Program-made: the position numbers and the translations under genes
Shown here: positions 8,001-12,911 of the stretch, one piece after another
Position numbering within the stretch: position 1 is the stretch's first letter
How the letters are laid out: every line of letters begins with the position of its first letter
From: JAIQFL01 sp035295745
GTDB lineage: Bacteria > Acidobacteriota > Terriglobia > Bryobacterales > Bryobacteraceae
DNA: 12,911 nucleotides
Assembly: GCA_035295745.1 (NCBI GenBank)
Contig: DATGIL010000027.1
Coordinates: forward strand, 1-12,911
Direction of reading: 5' to 3'
The notes under the pieces: model-generated
Database searches by the model: none
Told to the model about the DNA's origin: nothing
Seen by the model: the letters and a program-made list of their open reading frames with translations, nothing else

Positions 8001-9581
8001 CACGGCTTCATTCCCAATCACCGCTATCTGATCGAAAACGTCGAGGACTCGCTTTCCCTACCCGGCCAGTGGTTTCTCGACCGCTCCTCCAAGTCCTGGA
8101 CACTCACATACCTCGCGAATTCGGACGAGAATCCGAACTCGGATGAGGTTATCGCGCCTCAGGTGCCGCAGTTACTGGTAGCTTCCGCCTTGCAATACGT
8201 CACCTTTCGGGGACTGACCTTCCAGCACGATAATTACACTATGCCCGTTACCGGCTATGGTGGCGATTCTGGAGTCGTCAGCGCCCTTTCTTTCCAGAAT
8301 TCGCAGCACATCACGGTAGATTCGATCACCGTGGCGCAAACCTCCGGCACGGGCCTCGAGTTCATTTCGTGCATCGACCACAACTCACCCAAATGGTGCG
8401 TGGCCTACAATACGGCGGGCGTTTCGGCCAGCAACATTGTTGAGAACAGCGCATTCTATGATCTTGCCGCTGCTGGCATCCGCATCGGCGTCGGAGGCCA
8501 CGCAACCGACACCAATGCCAACGTTCCCCAGTTCCACACCGTGCAGAACACCGTAATCGAGGGCTACGGACGCGTCTATGCCGATTCAAAAGGGATTGAT
8601 CAAGGGCAGGCCCACGATAACCTGTACACTCACAACGATGTTTATGACGGATATAAGGTCGCAATCAAAGTGTGTTACTGCTCAGACTCCGACGTCAACC
8701 CGCCCTTCACAAACAACAACGTGGTCTCCTTCAACCACGTCCACGATTTATTTCAGGGCATCATGAACGATTCGGGTTCGATCTACTTCGGCGTGGGTAC
8801 GCCCTCTCCTCCGCAATCCGGAACCGGCAACAAGATGCTGAACAACAAGGTCCACGACGTCAACGACGCTTCTGTAATGGACGCTGACGGTTACGGCGGC
8901 GACGGCCTCTATGCGGATGACTTCAGCGGCCAGGTGGATATCGAAAACAATTTGGTCTATCGCGTCTCCGGCAACGCCATCAGTTTCTCAGGGCCGCGAG
9001 CCGGCCCTGGCCAATCGAGCACGGTCAGGAACAACATCCTCGCGTTCGCACGCCAGTCGATGCTCAATGCCTACGATCCTTATTCGTTCGGAACCACCCC
9101 GCCGCAGCCCATGTTTTTCACCGCGTCCAGTAACATCCTGTATTTCGACCGTGCCGCCGCCGATTCATTCTTTGTCCAGGGTGGCTGCACATATGCCGGC
9201 GAGCCCTATCCGAATTACGAAGTATGGTCCAGCAACGTCTTCTGGCGAACAGACGGGGCTTTTGCGGCCGATGCCAAGGCGTTTCACGTCCAGCAAGGCC
9301 AGGGCGCCGCAAATATTTGTGGAAACAAGGGCACGTGGACCAATTACACATTCGCTGGCTGGCAGTCCTTGGGCGAGGACGGGCAAAGCGTCGTTCAGAA
9401 TCCGGGTTTCAACAACCCCGCCTACCCCGCCGACGATTTCTCGCTTCCTAAAGGCTCGCCCGGCTTCGGCTTCGTTGTCTTCGACCCGAACCAGGCCGGC
9501 CGCACCAACGCCGTCATCAAGCCACCAGCCGTGGCCGCGACCTTCCCCACAAAGCTCTTCAATCCGGCGACGGACTTTTGA
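5019..9581 (+). CDS. Secreted multidomain protein: GH-like barrel, Solibacter TIGR03437 domain, beta-helix
   Basis: 1520 residues with ribosome binding site GGAG five bases before ATG 5019. The signal peptide is residues 1-23 (basic start, FFSWLLLALTPAGL, cleavage near LCG/QS). Residues 25-490 resemble a glycoside-hydrolase TIM barrel: strands RPLGVYVKID and GVNIGQRWDNIQP, then DWSYIDDAF, VQLILTPGFDTPAWLL and FVALAIAGPVGASDE. I could not assign a family or a certain catalytic pair. Residues 495-733 are a full TIGR03437 domain, typical of Solibacter-type acidobacteria (PVIAPNTWVEIKGANLAP, VYYISPSQINILTPPD, ETVLLFANGFGPT, GLFQFNVTIPNNAPGGDEP). Residues 738-1520 begin FYVSPSGNDAWSGTLAA and contain FRGGTYYLP and YVTFRGLTF, followed by Asn-rich coils, as in right-handed beta-helix carbohydrate enzymes (GH141- or lyase-like). 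It probably acts on extracellular polysaccharide. No transporter or regulator adjoins it. Confidence 0.85.
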   Translation: MSGTRARFFSWLLLALTPAGLCGQSTIRRPLGVYVKIDVETAIAGYPGSGTPTTAQLHSYFQSLLASLLGNPAISGVNIGQRWDNIQPTSAAAYDWSYIDDAFTAATAVRKTVQLILTPGFDTPAWLLKQIPSCDPLFSSGSAAADCGKVTFLGYPEQARADGNVLPLPWNSIYQAAWGTFLTQLNARYGSNPAFVALAIAGPVGASDEMIFPNNQNTTVTQPSGLSADDTWAALIQHSFPNNPAYQNNDQAFIDTWEQAIDLHEKIFSGITLFIGADAGNDFPFFGKTATPHADNTLYAVDCAGVVKQEIMSCEAKTEVLSYFVTVSGPNGKGTQTGGMTASVPKTPGDIGVAGVKVLSGLNPPPAVAFSGGAEFDFPVSSQNLQAEGCAAPSGNCPGLTPEQAAYNVLTVFFYGTPAAASYGGVTGAAPIQYLDISYQDLQYAQANACPPVRSTGTGSISLQDLYNRASHDLYAMANQVKALAPPTCSTSTPAPTITLIANAEGENPVIAPNTWVEIKGANLAPSNDTRTWQTSDFIKGQMPTNLDGVSVTVNGKAAYVYYISPSQINILTPPDALPAAPQVVVNDNGASVSSSTSAAAISPSFFVLGDGQHAIGVHTDGSLIGPASLSSPGYPFRPAQPGETVLLFANGFGPTNQAIVSGSSTQSGTLAPLPSVTIGGVPAAVGFAGLISPGLFQFNVTIPNNAPGGDEPLVATYAGGTTQSGLLLILTGTAPPTSVGFYVSPSGNDAWSGTLAASNSAGTDGPFATFEHARASVAALNKTGLTQIHVQFRGGTYYLPATEMMTAADSGSATLTISYENFPGESPVFSGGVRIQNWTNVGGNTWKATLPASTQYFENLFYNGARRLRPRLGGALGTYFRYVGPVYLQGAAPPANPPDPNCSEYFAGSGWECFDRFQYAPADPISASWKNLAPAAGNHCNQPAGNANLSGDIELVNFEQYSVSKLRLSCVDTSNHIVYLTGATATEVDHPTSHGFIPNHRYLIENVEDSLSLPGQWFLDRSSKSWTLTYLANSDENPNSDEVIAPQVPQLLVASALQYVTFRGLTFQHDNYTMPVTGYGGDSGVVSALSFQNSQHITVDSITVAQTSGTGLEFISCIDHNSPKWCVAYNTAGVSASNIVENSAFYDLAAAGIRIGVGGHATDTNANVPQFHTVQNTVIEGYGRVYADSKGIDQGQAHDNLYTHNDVYDGYKVAIKVCYCSDSDVNPPFTNNNVVSFNHVHDLFQGIMNDSGSIYFGVGTPSPPQSGTGNKMLNNKVHDVNDASVMDADGYGGDGLYADDFSGQVDIENNLVYRVSGNAISFSGPRAGPGQSSTVRNNILAFARQSMLNAYDPYSFGTTPPQPMFFTASSNILYFDRAAADSFFVQGGCTYAGEPYPNYEVWSSNVFWRTDGAFAADAKAFHVQQGQGAANICGNKGTWTNYTFAGWQSLGEDGQSVVQNPGFNNPAYPADDFSLPKGSPGFGFVVFDPNQAGRTNAVIKPPAVAATFPTKLFNPATDF

Positions 9582-9917
9582 CAAGGAATGCGACCGCCAG
9601 GGAAAGATGAGAGCCGCACAATCTGTAGTCTCACATCAATCACTGATCATGTTCGTGCAGTCGATAATTTTATAGTTGTCAGGGCATTCGGAGCGGTTCT
9701 GCGATTCTGGGAGTTTCTGATTCTGGGTGAGCTTTTGGGAGGGCTGCGTACGTCAGCGGGACGAGTACGATTCGTCTCCCGTTGTGGCGTGTTTGACGTG
9801 CGGATTCGTCGGGCGTCCTCGACGAGGGATTCGCTTCCAATGAATCACTATCCCTGGATGGACGGTTGGAGGCTCTTTCACCTTTCCACTTTGCCAAGGT
9901 CAGGCGATCGAAGTGCG
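9582..9917. other. Intergenic spacer before the blaI-like gene
   Basis: About 335 bases with no supported gene. A plus-strand frame (9588-9920) and a minus-strand frame (9679-9939) are open but have no recognisable composition or domain. No convincing terminator with a T-tract follows the beta-helix gene. A weak stem CGTCG/CGACG near 9808-9825 is the only structure noticed. The interesting part is the operator pair that begins at 9918. Confidence 0.4.
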
Positions 9918-9957
9918 TGACGAAAGATTTCGTTGACAATGACGAAGCATTTCGTCA
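9918..9957. promoter_or_regulatory. Twin palindromic operators of the BlaI-type repressor, overlapping a -35 box
   Basis: Two 18-bp sites share the form TGACGAA-N4-TTCGT. The site at 9940-9957 is a perfect inverted repeat (TGACGAA, GCAT, TTCGTCA). The site at 9918-9935 matches except for its last two bases (TTCGTTG). Their centres are 22 bases apart, about two helical turns, so two dimers would bind the same face. A perfect TTGACA (9933-9938) bridges them. The region to the gene start at 9968 is A-rich but has no good -10 box. Placement directly before a BlaI-family gene implies autorepression. Confidence 0.75.
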
Positions 9958-9967
9958 AAAATAAGGC

Positions 9968-10372
9968 GTGGCATCCAAACCACCCTGCGACCGAAGGGAA
10001 CTGGCCATTCTGCGCGTCTTATGGGATGGCGGCCCCGCGACGCTTCGCGAGACTCTGCGGACCCTCAACCAAGCCAAGCCCAGAGGCTATACCGCCGCGC
10101 TGAGGCTGCTGCAGATCATGACCGAAATGGGAATAGTGGAGCGCGACGAACCAGTCCGCCCCCAGGTCTACCGCCCGAGTTGCCCGCGCGGGCAGACGCA
10201 GCGGCAACTGGTGCGCGATCTGCCGCATGGGGCTTTTGGCGGATCGGTACGGACGCTGGTGCTACACGCATTGGCGGAAGAGAAATCGTCGACGGAGGAG
10301 TTAGCCGAAATCGAAAGCTGCTTGATCGATTCGAAGGAGGTAAGAAATGACCGCAGTCGCTCAGGCGCTTAG
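9968..10372 (+). CDS. BlaI/MecI/CopY family transcriptional repressor
   Basis: 134 residues, the normal size for the family. The N-terminal winged helix reads DRRELAILRVLWDGGPATLR, then a recognition-helix region (PRGYTAALRLLQIMTEMGIV) and a wing with QVYRPSCPRGQTQRQLV. The C-terminal dimerisation helices include GAFGGSVRTLVLHALAEE and EELAEIESCLID. In the family, cleavage between these parts by the partner M56 protease inactivates the repressor. The only early in-frame start is GTG 9968, because TAA precedes it at 9962-9964. Its AAGG is too close for a normal ribosome binding site, so initiation may be leaderless-like or weak. The end overlaps the next gene by 26 bases, forming a sensor-repressor operon. 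The twin palindromes just upstream are its likely operators. Confidence 0.88.
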   Translation: MASKPPCDRRELAILRVLWDGGPATLRETLRTLNQAKPRGYTAALRLLQIMTEMGIVERDEPVRPQVYRPSCPRGQTQRQLVRDLPHGAFGGSVRTLVLHALAEEKSSTEELAEIESCLIDSKEVRNDRSRSGA

Positions 10373-10805
10373 CGCCGCGCTGCTCCACTTCATATGGCAG
10401 GGAACGCTGGTGGCGTGCCTGCTGTGGATTACACTCTCGATGCTGCGAACCCGCTCGGCGAACGCGCGGTATATCGCCAGTTGCGTGGCGCTAGCCCTTA
10501 TGGCCGCGCTGCCCGCGGTCACGGCTTGGATGCTCTACGGGCATGTTACCTACCTGCCGATTTCCTATACTATTTCCACGGGAACGGCGGCCGGAGTCTA
10601 TGCGTCGCGCATCGCAGTGGAAGCACAACCGCTGACGTGGATCCCGTTCTGCAGGCAATGGATCCTGCCTGTCTGGTCGTTCGGCGTCTTCGTCTTCGCA
10701 TTGCGCCTTGTGCTAGGTTGCCGGCACGTCGCGGCGTTGCGCCGTCGGGACATGCGGCGGATGGGCATATTGCCGCGACGGTCTCTCTACTTGCCCGCCG
10801 CATGA
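10347..10805 (+). CDS. M56/BlaR1-type sensor protease, N-terminal membrane part
   Basis: 152 residues to TGA 10803-10805. A strong AAGGAGG (10334-10340) lies six bases before ATG 10347. It holds the membrane helices expected at the start of BlaR1/M56 proteins: about residues 9-30 (LLHFIWQGTLVACLLWITL), 41-63 (YIASCVALALMAALPAVTAW) and 105-124 (WILPVWSFGVFVFALRLVLG). Arg-rich HVAALRRRDMRRMG follows. The protease body is in another frame directly downstream. Homology-like sequence resumes there from about 10766 (IAATVSLLARRM), so the reading frame changes near 10750-10770. Either one extra base (or two missing) broke the gene, or the two halves are made separately: the stop overlaps an ATG as ATGA at 10802-10805. 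The annotation as a separate gene is therefore provisional. Confidence 0.75.
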   Translation: MTAVAQALSAALLHFIWQGTLVACLLWITLSMLRTRSANARYIASCVALALMAALPAVTAWMLYGHVTYLPISYTISTGTAAGVYASRIAVEAQPLTWIPFCRQWILPVWSFGVFVFALRLVLGCRHVAALRRRDMRRMGILPRRSLYLPAA

Positions 10806-12151
10806 AGACCACGCGCGCAATCCGCGTCTTGATTTCGGCTGTCGTCGAGAGCCCGAGCGTGGTTGGATGGCTGCGCCCCGTCATTCTCCTGCCGGCCGCG
10901 ACCTTGACGGGATTGGATCCCGAGCAGCTAGAGGCGGTGCTGGCCCACGAAATCGCGCACATCAGGCGGCACGATTATCTGATCAACCTGGCTCAGACGC
11001 TCGTGGAGACACTGCTGTTTTACCATCCGGCGGTCTGGTGGGCGTCAACGCGCATCCGGCACGAGCGCGAGCTGTGCTGCGACGATTCCGCGGTGGCGGC
11101 CTGCGGCAACGCGATTGTTTATGCCCGCGCACTGACCTGCCTGGAGCGCTTGAGAGCCGCTACGCCGAGCCTGGCAATGGGAAGTACGCGGGGATCGCTG
11201 CAATATCGGGTCGAACGGCTGGCGGGCGTGAGCCCGGAACTCCAGCCATCGAAGCTGCCGGGATTAGCGGTGCTGACGCTGGGAGTGGCGTGCCTTGCAA
11301 TCACCATGCATTTGGCAAAGGCGCAGTCCGGCCAAATGACGGAACAACCGAAGGTGCGCGACGAGTGGGGTGTCACGGTTTCGACCGCTGGCCATTTGCT
11401 TCACCGCTACCGGGTGCCGTATCCCGAAACGGCCTACAAGAACGGAGTTGAAGGGACGGTGACCGTGGAAGCGACCTTAGCTCTAGATGGCAGCGTAGCG
11501 GATGCGCGCGTCTTAAGCGGACCGGCGGAATTGCGGAAGGCCGCGCTGGCATCGGTCCTATATTGGCGCTTCGCGAATGCGTTCGCAGGCGAAACGCAGC
11601 AGGTTCGCGTCGTGTTCCAATACGCGGAAGCGCAGGCGCAACATACTCTGTTGGAGCAGATTCTCGCAACCGAGCGCGAAATGGAGGCGAGTAAGCGAAC
11701 TCTCGATGAGCAGACAGGCACGCAGAGACAGGTATTCGAGACTCAACTCGCAGACCTAGGCCGGCAGATGGCGGAGTATCGCCATCGGTTTCTCGAAGGC
11801 GACCGGCAGGCGAGCGAAAGCTACCAGGAGAACAGCAGTCCGTGGGACGACGGGCAAATGCTGCTCTTCCGCCTGCGGTTCGAGTTCGAAGAGACGGAAA
11901 ACCTTGTCTGCGTGGGATCGCGCCTGGCTCGTATCGAAATCGCAGGATTCCCGGAAAGTGAAAAGCCCGATCTGACCGCAAAACTACCCGTCAGAATCGG
12001 TGAGACTCTTTCAGCCGCGTCTATTGAGCTCGCCGTGGCGAAGATGAATGGGCTCGACCCGAGGATCGTATTCCGGCTTCAACGCTTGAACGATAGCGAC
12101 GCGGTTCTGCGGATTGCCCCGTTCGGCACGGACTTGGAGCAACTGAAATAG
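10802..12151 (+). CDS. M56 metallopeptidase with TonB C-terminal, coiled-coil and POTRA-like regions
   Basis: The protease half of the sensor; the frame is open back to 10394 and protein-like from about 10766. The zinc peptidase motif is LAHEIAHIRRHDY (HEIAH at 10946-10960). YHPAVWWASTRIRHERELCCDD supplies the third zinc ligand (Glu) near 11063-11069. GWLRPVILLPA precedes it, as in BlaR1. A further membrane helix is LPGLAVLTLGVACLAITM (about 11256-11310). Next is a TonB C-terminal-like domain (about 11390-11625: VPYPETAYKNGVEGTVTVEA, LALDGSVADARVLSGP). A Glu/Gln-rich coiled coil follows (about 11640-11820). The last 70 residues resemble a POTRA fold (RIEIAGF, LPVRIGETLSAASIELA, VLRIAPF). In the BlaR1 scheme this protein senses a signal across the membrane and cleaves the repressor encoded upstream; the signal here is unknown. 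Confidence 0.82.
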   Translation: MKTTRAIRVLISAVVESPSVVGWLRPVILLPAATLTGLDPEQLEAVLAHEIAHIRRHDYLINLAQTLVETLLFYHPAVWWASTRIRHERELCCDDSAVAACGNAIVYARALTCLERLRAATPSLAMGSTRGSLQYRVERLAGVSPELQPSKLPGLAVLTLGVACLAITMHLAKAQSGQMTEQPKVRDEWGVTVSTAGHLLHRYRVPYPETAYKNGVEGTVTVEATLALDGSVADARVLSGPAELRKAALASVLYWRFANAFAGETQQVRVVFQYAEAQAQHTLLEQILATEREMEASKRTLDEQTGTQRQVFETQLADLGRQMAEYRHRFLEGDRQASESYQENSSPWDDGQMLLFRLRFEFEETENLVCVGSRLARIEIAGFPESEKPDLTAKLPVRIGETLSAASIELAVAKMNGLDPRIVFRLQRLNDSDAVLRIAPFGTDLEQLK

Positions 12152-12424
12152 CAGACCCAAAAACACGAATGTCTTGGTCCGTTGATCCTTTGGTGAAAAC
12201 GCGGGCAGAGAGGCCAGCGTCGAACATTTTTCGTTGGTTTCTGTGGATGGCGGAAACCTTGTGTGATTTTGCCTTTTCAGATGTCCGTTTTGGCGGATAT
12301 CTCGGAGTGTCACCCCGCATGGCCGCAGTTGATCCTTCTCGGGCAGGCCAAGAACGGAAAGGCGGCCAGATTTTTGAAACCATGGATCCCGGGAACAGAT
12401 TGGGTAGCGGTAAGGATTCGCGCT
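12152..12424. other. Spacer after the M56 gene, nothing recognised
   Basis: About 270 bases with several open frames on both strands, none resembling a protein. A near-palindrome ATGTCCG...CGGATAT (about 12280-12299) was noticed. The segment probably belongs to the mobile-element debris that follows, but no end could be defined. Confidence 0.35.
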
Positions 12425-12534
12425 CATGCCGAACTCGGCATCAGCGCGATCATGCCGAGTTCTGGATCATGCCGAGTTGATGGGGCGAACGGCAGTGTAA
12501 CAAGGGTTTCAGGGGGTCGCGGCTCGGCATGATC
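12425..12534. repeat. CATGCCGAG repeat cluster at the recombinase 3' end
   Basis: A 16-bp palindrome ATGCCGA-AC-TCGGCAT (12426-12441) is followed by two direct copies of GATCATGCCGAGTT (12448-12461 and 12465-12478, 17-base period). An inverted copy, CTCGGCATGATC, lies at 12523-12534. The inverted copy overlaps the stop codon of the tyrosine recombinase fragment, so the cluster is probably the end of that recombinase's element or its binding sites. Confidence 0.7.
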
Positions 12535-12748
12535 AGATGGACGCCAGGAAGGCCAGTAGCGTATCACCCGGTCGAAATCGCTGAACGCCACCTTCTACAG
12601 GAGCGACTTTGTCCAGGGCCCGTTGCTTGGTCGCCAGATCGGCTTCCATGTAGCAGTGGGTTGTTTCGATGCTTTCATGGCCCAGCCACAAAGCGATCAC
12701 GGTGATGTCAACACCAGCTTGGAGTAGGTGCATTGCCGTCGTGTGCCT
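12533..12748 (-). pseudogene. Tyrosine recombinase/integrase, C-terminal fragment
   Basis: The minus-strand frame reads RHTTAMHLLQAGVDITVIALW, continues LGHESIETTHCY, and ends in GDTLLAFLASI before TGA 12533-12535. These are catalytic box II (Arg-His of the HxxRH motif, then LGH with its catalytic His) and the Tyr-containing segment (THCYMEADL) of phage-integrase-family recombinases. Upstream of the Arg-His-Thr the homology stops at a palindrome-rich segment that looks like the end of another element, so the N-terminal 200 or more residues are gone. The HESIETTHCYMEADL style is common in recombinases carried by multi-integrase transposable elements. The fragment cannot be active. Confidence 0.75.
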
Positions 12749-12911
12749 CCTATTCCGGGGCCGGAATAGTAGGCACTATGCTGGGTTCCGGACTATTCCG
12801 GGTGAGTTGAAGTATGTGTGGGCGAAAGGCCCGTCAATGCTGAGGAGGAGCGCGTTCGCTGGTAGAATTACCCGGCATAGTCCTGGTCATAGGTTTTGGA
12901 GAAAGGCGAGC
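12742..12911 (+). mobile_element. Left end of an insertion-sequence-like element, family uncertain
   Basis: The integrase homology breaks off exactly where TGTGCC (12742) begins. Within it are a 34-bp imperfect palindrome (12743-12776, arms of 16 with one mismatch) and a third copy of CTATTCCGG at 12793-12801. Subterminal repeated sites plus a TG end recall IS21-family elements, but this is only an inference. The window ends in GGAGAAAGGCGAGC, which looks like a ribosome binding site for a gene starting just after 12911, presumably a transposase. Confidence 0.45.
12743..12776. repeat. 34-bp imperfect palindrome
   Basis: GTGCCT, a mismatch, CTATTCCGG, a GG centre, CCGGAATAG, a mismatch, then AGGCAC. 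The core motif CTATTCCGG recurs directly at 12793-12801. It probably belongs to the terminus of the element that truncates the integrase. Confidence 0.8.

Noticed and set aside
6246..8021. 591-residue minus-strand open frame
   Set aside because: Antisense shadow of the large secreted protein, caused by high G+C; Arg/Gly-rich with no domains.
9588..9920. 110-residue plus-strand frame after the beta-helix gene
   Set aside because: No ribosome binding site, no recognisable composition; it ends in the operator region.
10735..10805. Programmed ribosomal frameshift joining the two sensor halves
   Set aside because: No X-XXY-YYZ slippery heptamer or evident downstream stem at the frame change, so a mutation, error or coupled genes are simpler.
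12011..12427. Minus-strand frames opposite the M56 gene end
   Set aside because: Overlap the supported protease gene; translations lack any domain.

Overview
The window looks like a chromosomal segment of a high-GC soil acidobacterium of the Solibacter/Bryobacterales type. The main reason is the giant secreted protein at 5019-9581, which carries the uncharacterised repeat-like domain (TIGR03437) found almost only in that lineage. The BlaI/M56-TonB pair and the ECF-sigma/kinase remnant are also typical of large acidobacterial genomes. This placement is by family recognition and was not computed.

Layout. 1-209: 3' end of an IS66-family element (transposase C-terminus plus terminal inverted repeat). 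211-318: six copies of an 18-bp tandem repeat abutting the IS end. 326-379: a 17-codon ORF with a good ribosome binding site, just downstream of the next operon. 401-2294 (minus strand): a two-gene operon for a dye-decolorising peroxidase (DyP) carrying a C-terminal cargo peptide, followed by its encapsulin shell protein. 2295-2894: leader and divergent spacer. 2895-3839: a single-pass SPFH/Band 7 membrane protein. 3957-4448 (minus): an open frame with coding-like codon use but no good start. 4446-5067: a decayed fusion of an ECF sigma factor N-terminus to the C-terminal repeat region of a kinase-like protein. 5019-9581: a 1520-residue exported multidomain protein (glycoside-hydrolase-like barrel, Solibacter domain, right-handed beta-helix). 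9918-12151: twin palindromic operators, a BlaI-type repressor, and an M56/BlaR1-type metallopeptidase-TonB protein split by a frame change. 12152-12911: mobile-element debris (tyrosine recombinase C-terminus, repeats, and the beginning of another IS-like element).

Functional units. The peroxidase and encapsulin form a self-contained nanocompartment: the peroxidase tail is the shell-docking signal, and its codons also contain the encapsulin ribosome binding site. The BlaI repressor and M56 sensor protease form a signal-responsive switch that probably represses its own promoter through the two palindromes overlapping a TTGACA box. The large secreted protein probably acts on extracellular polysaccharide. 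Both window ends are bounded by transposable elements, and the interior contains several truncations, so this is a rearranged region.
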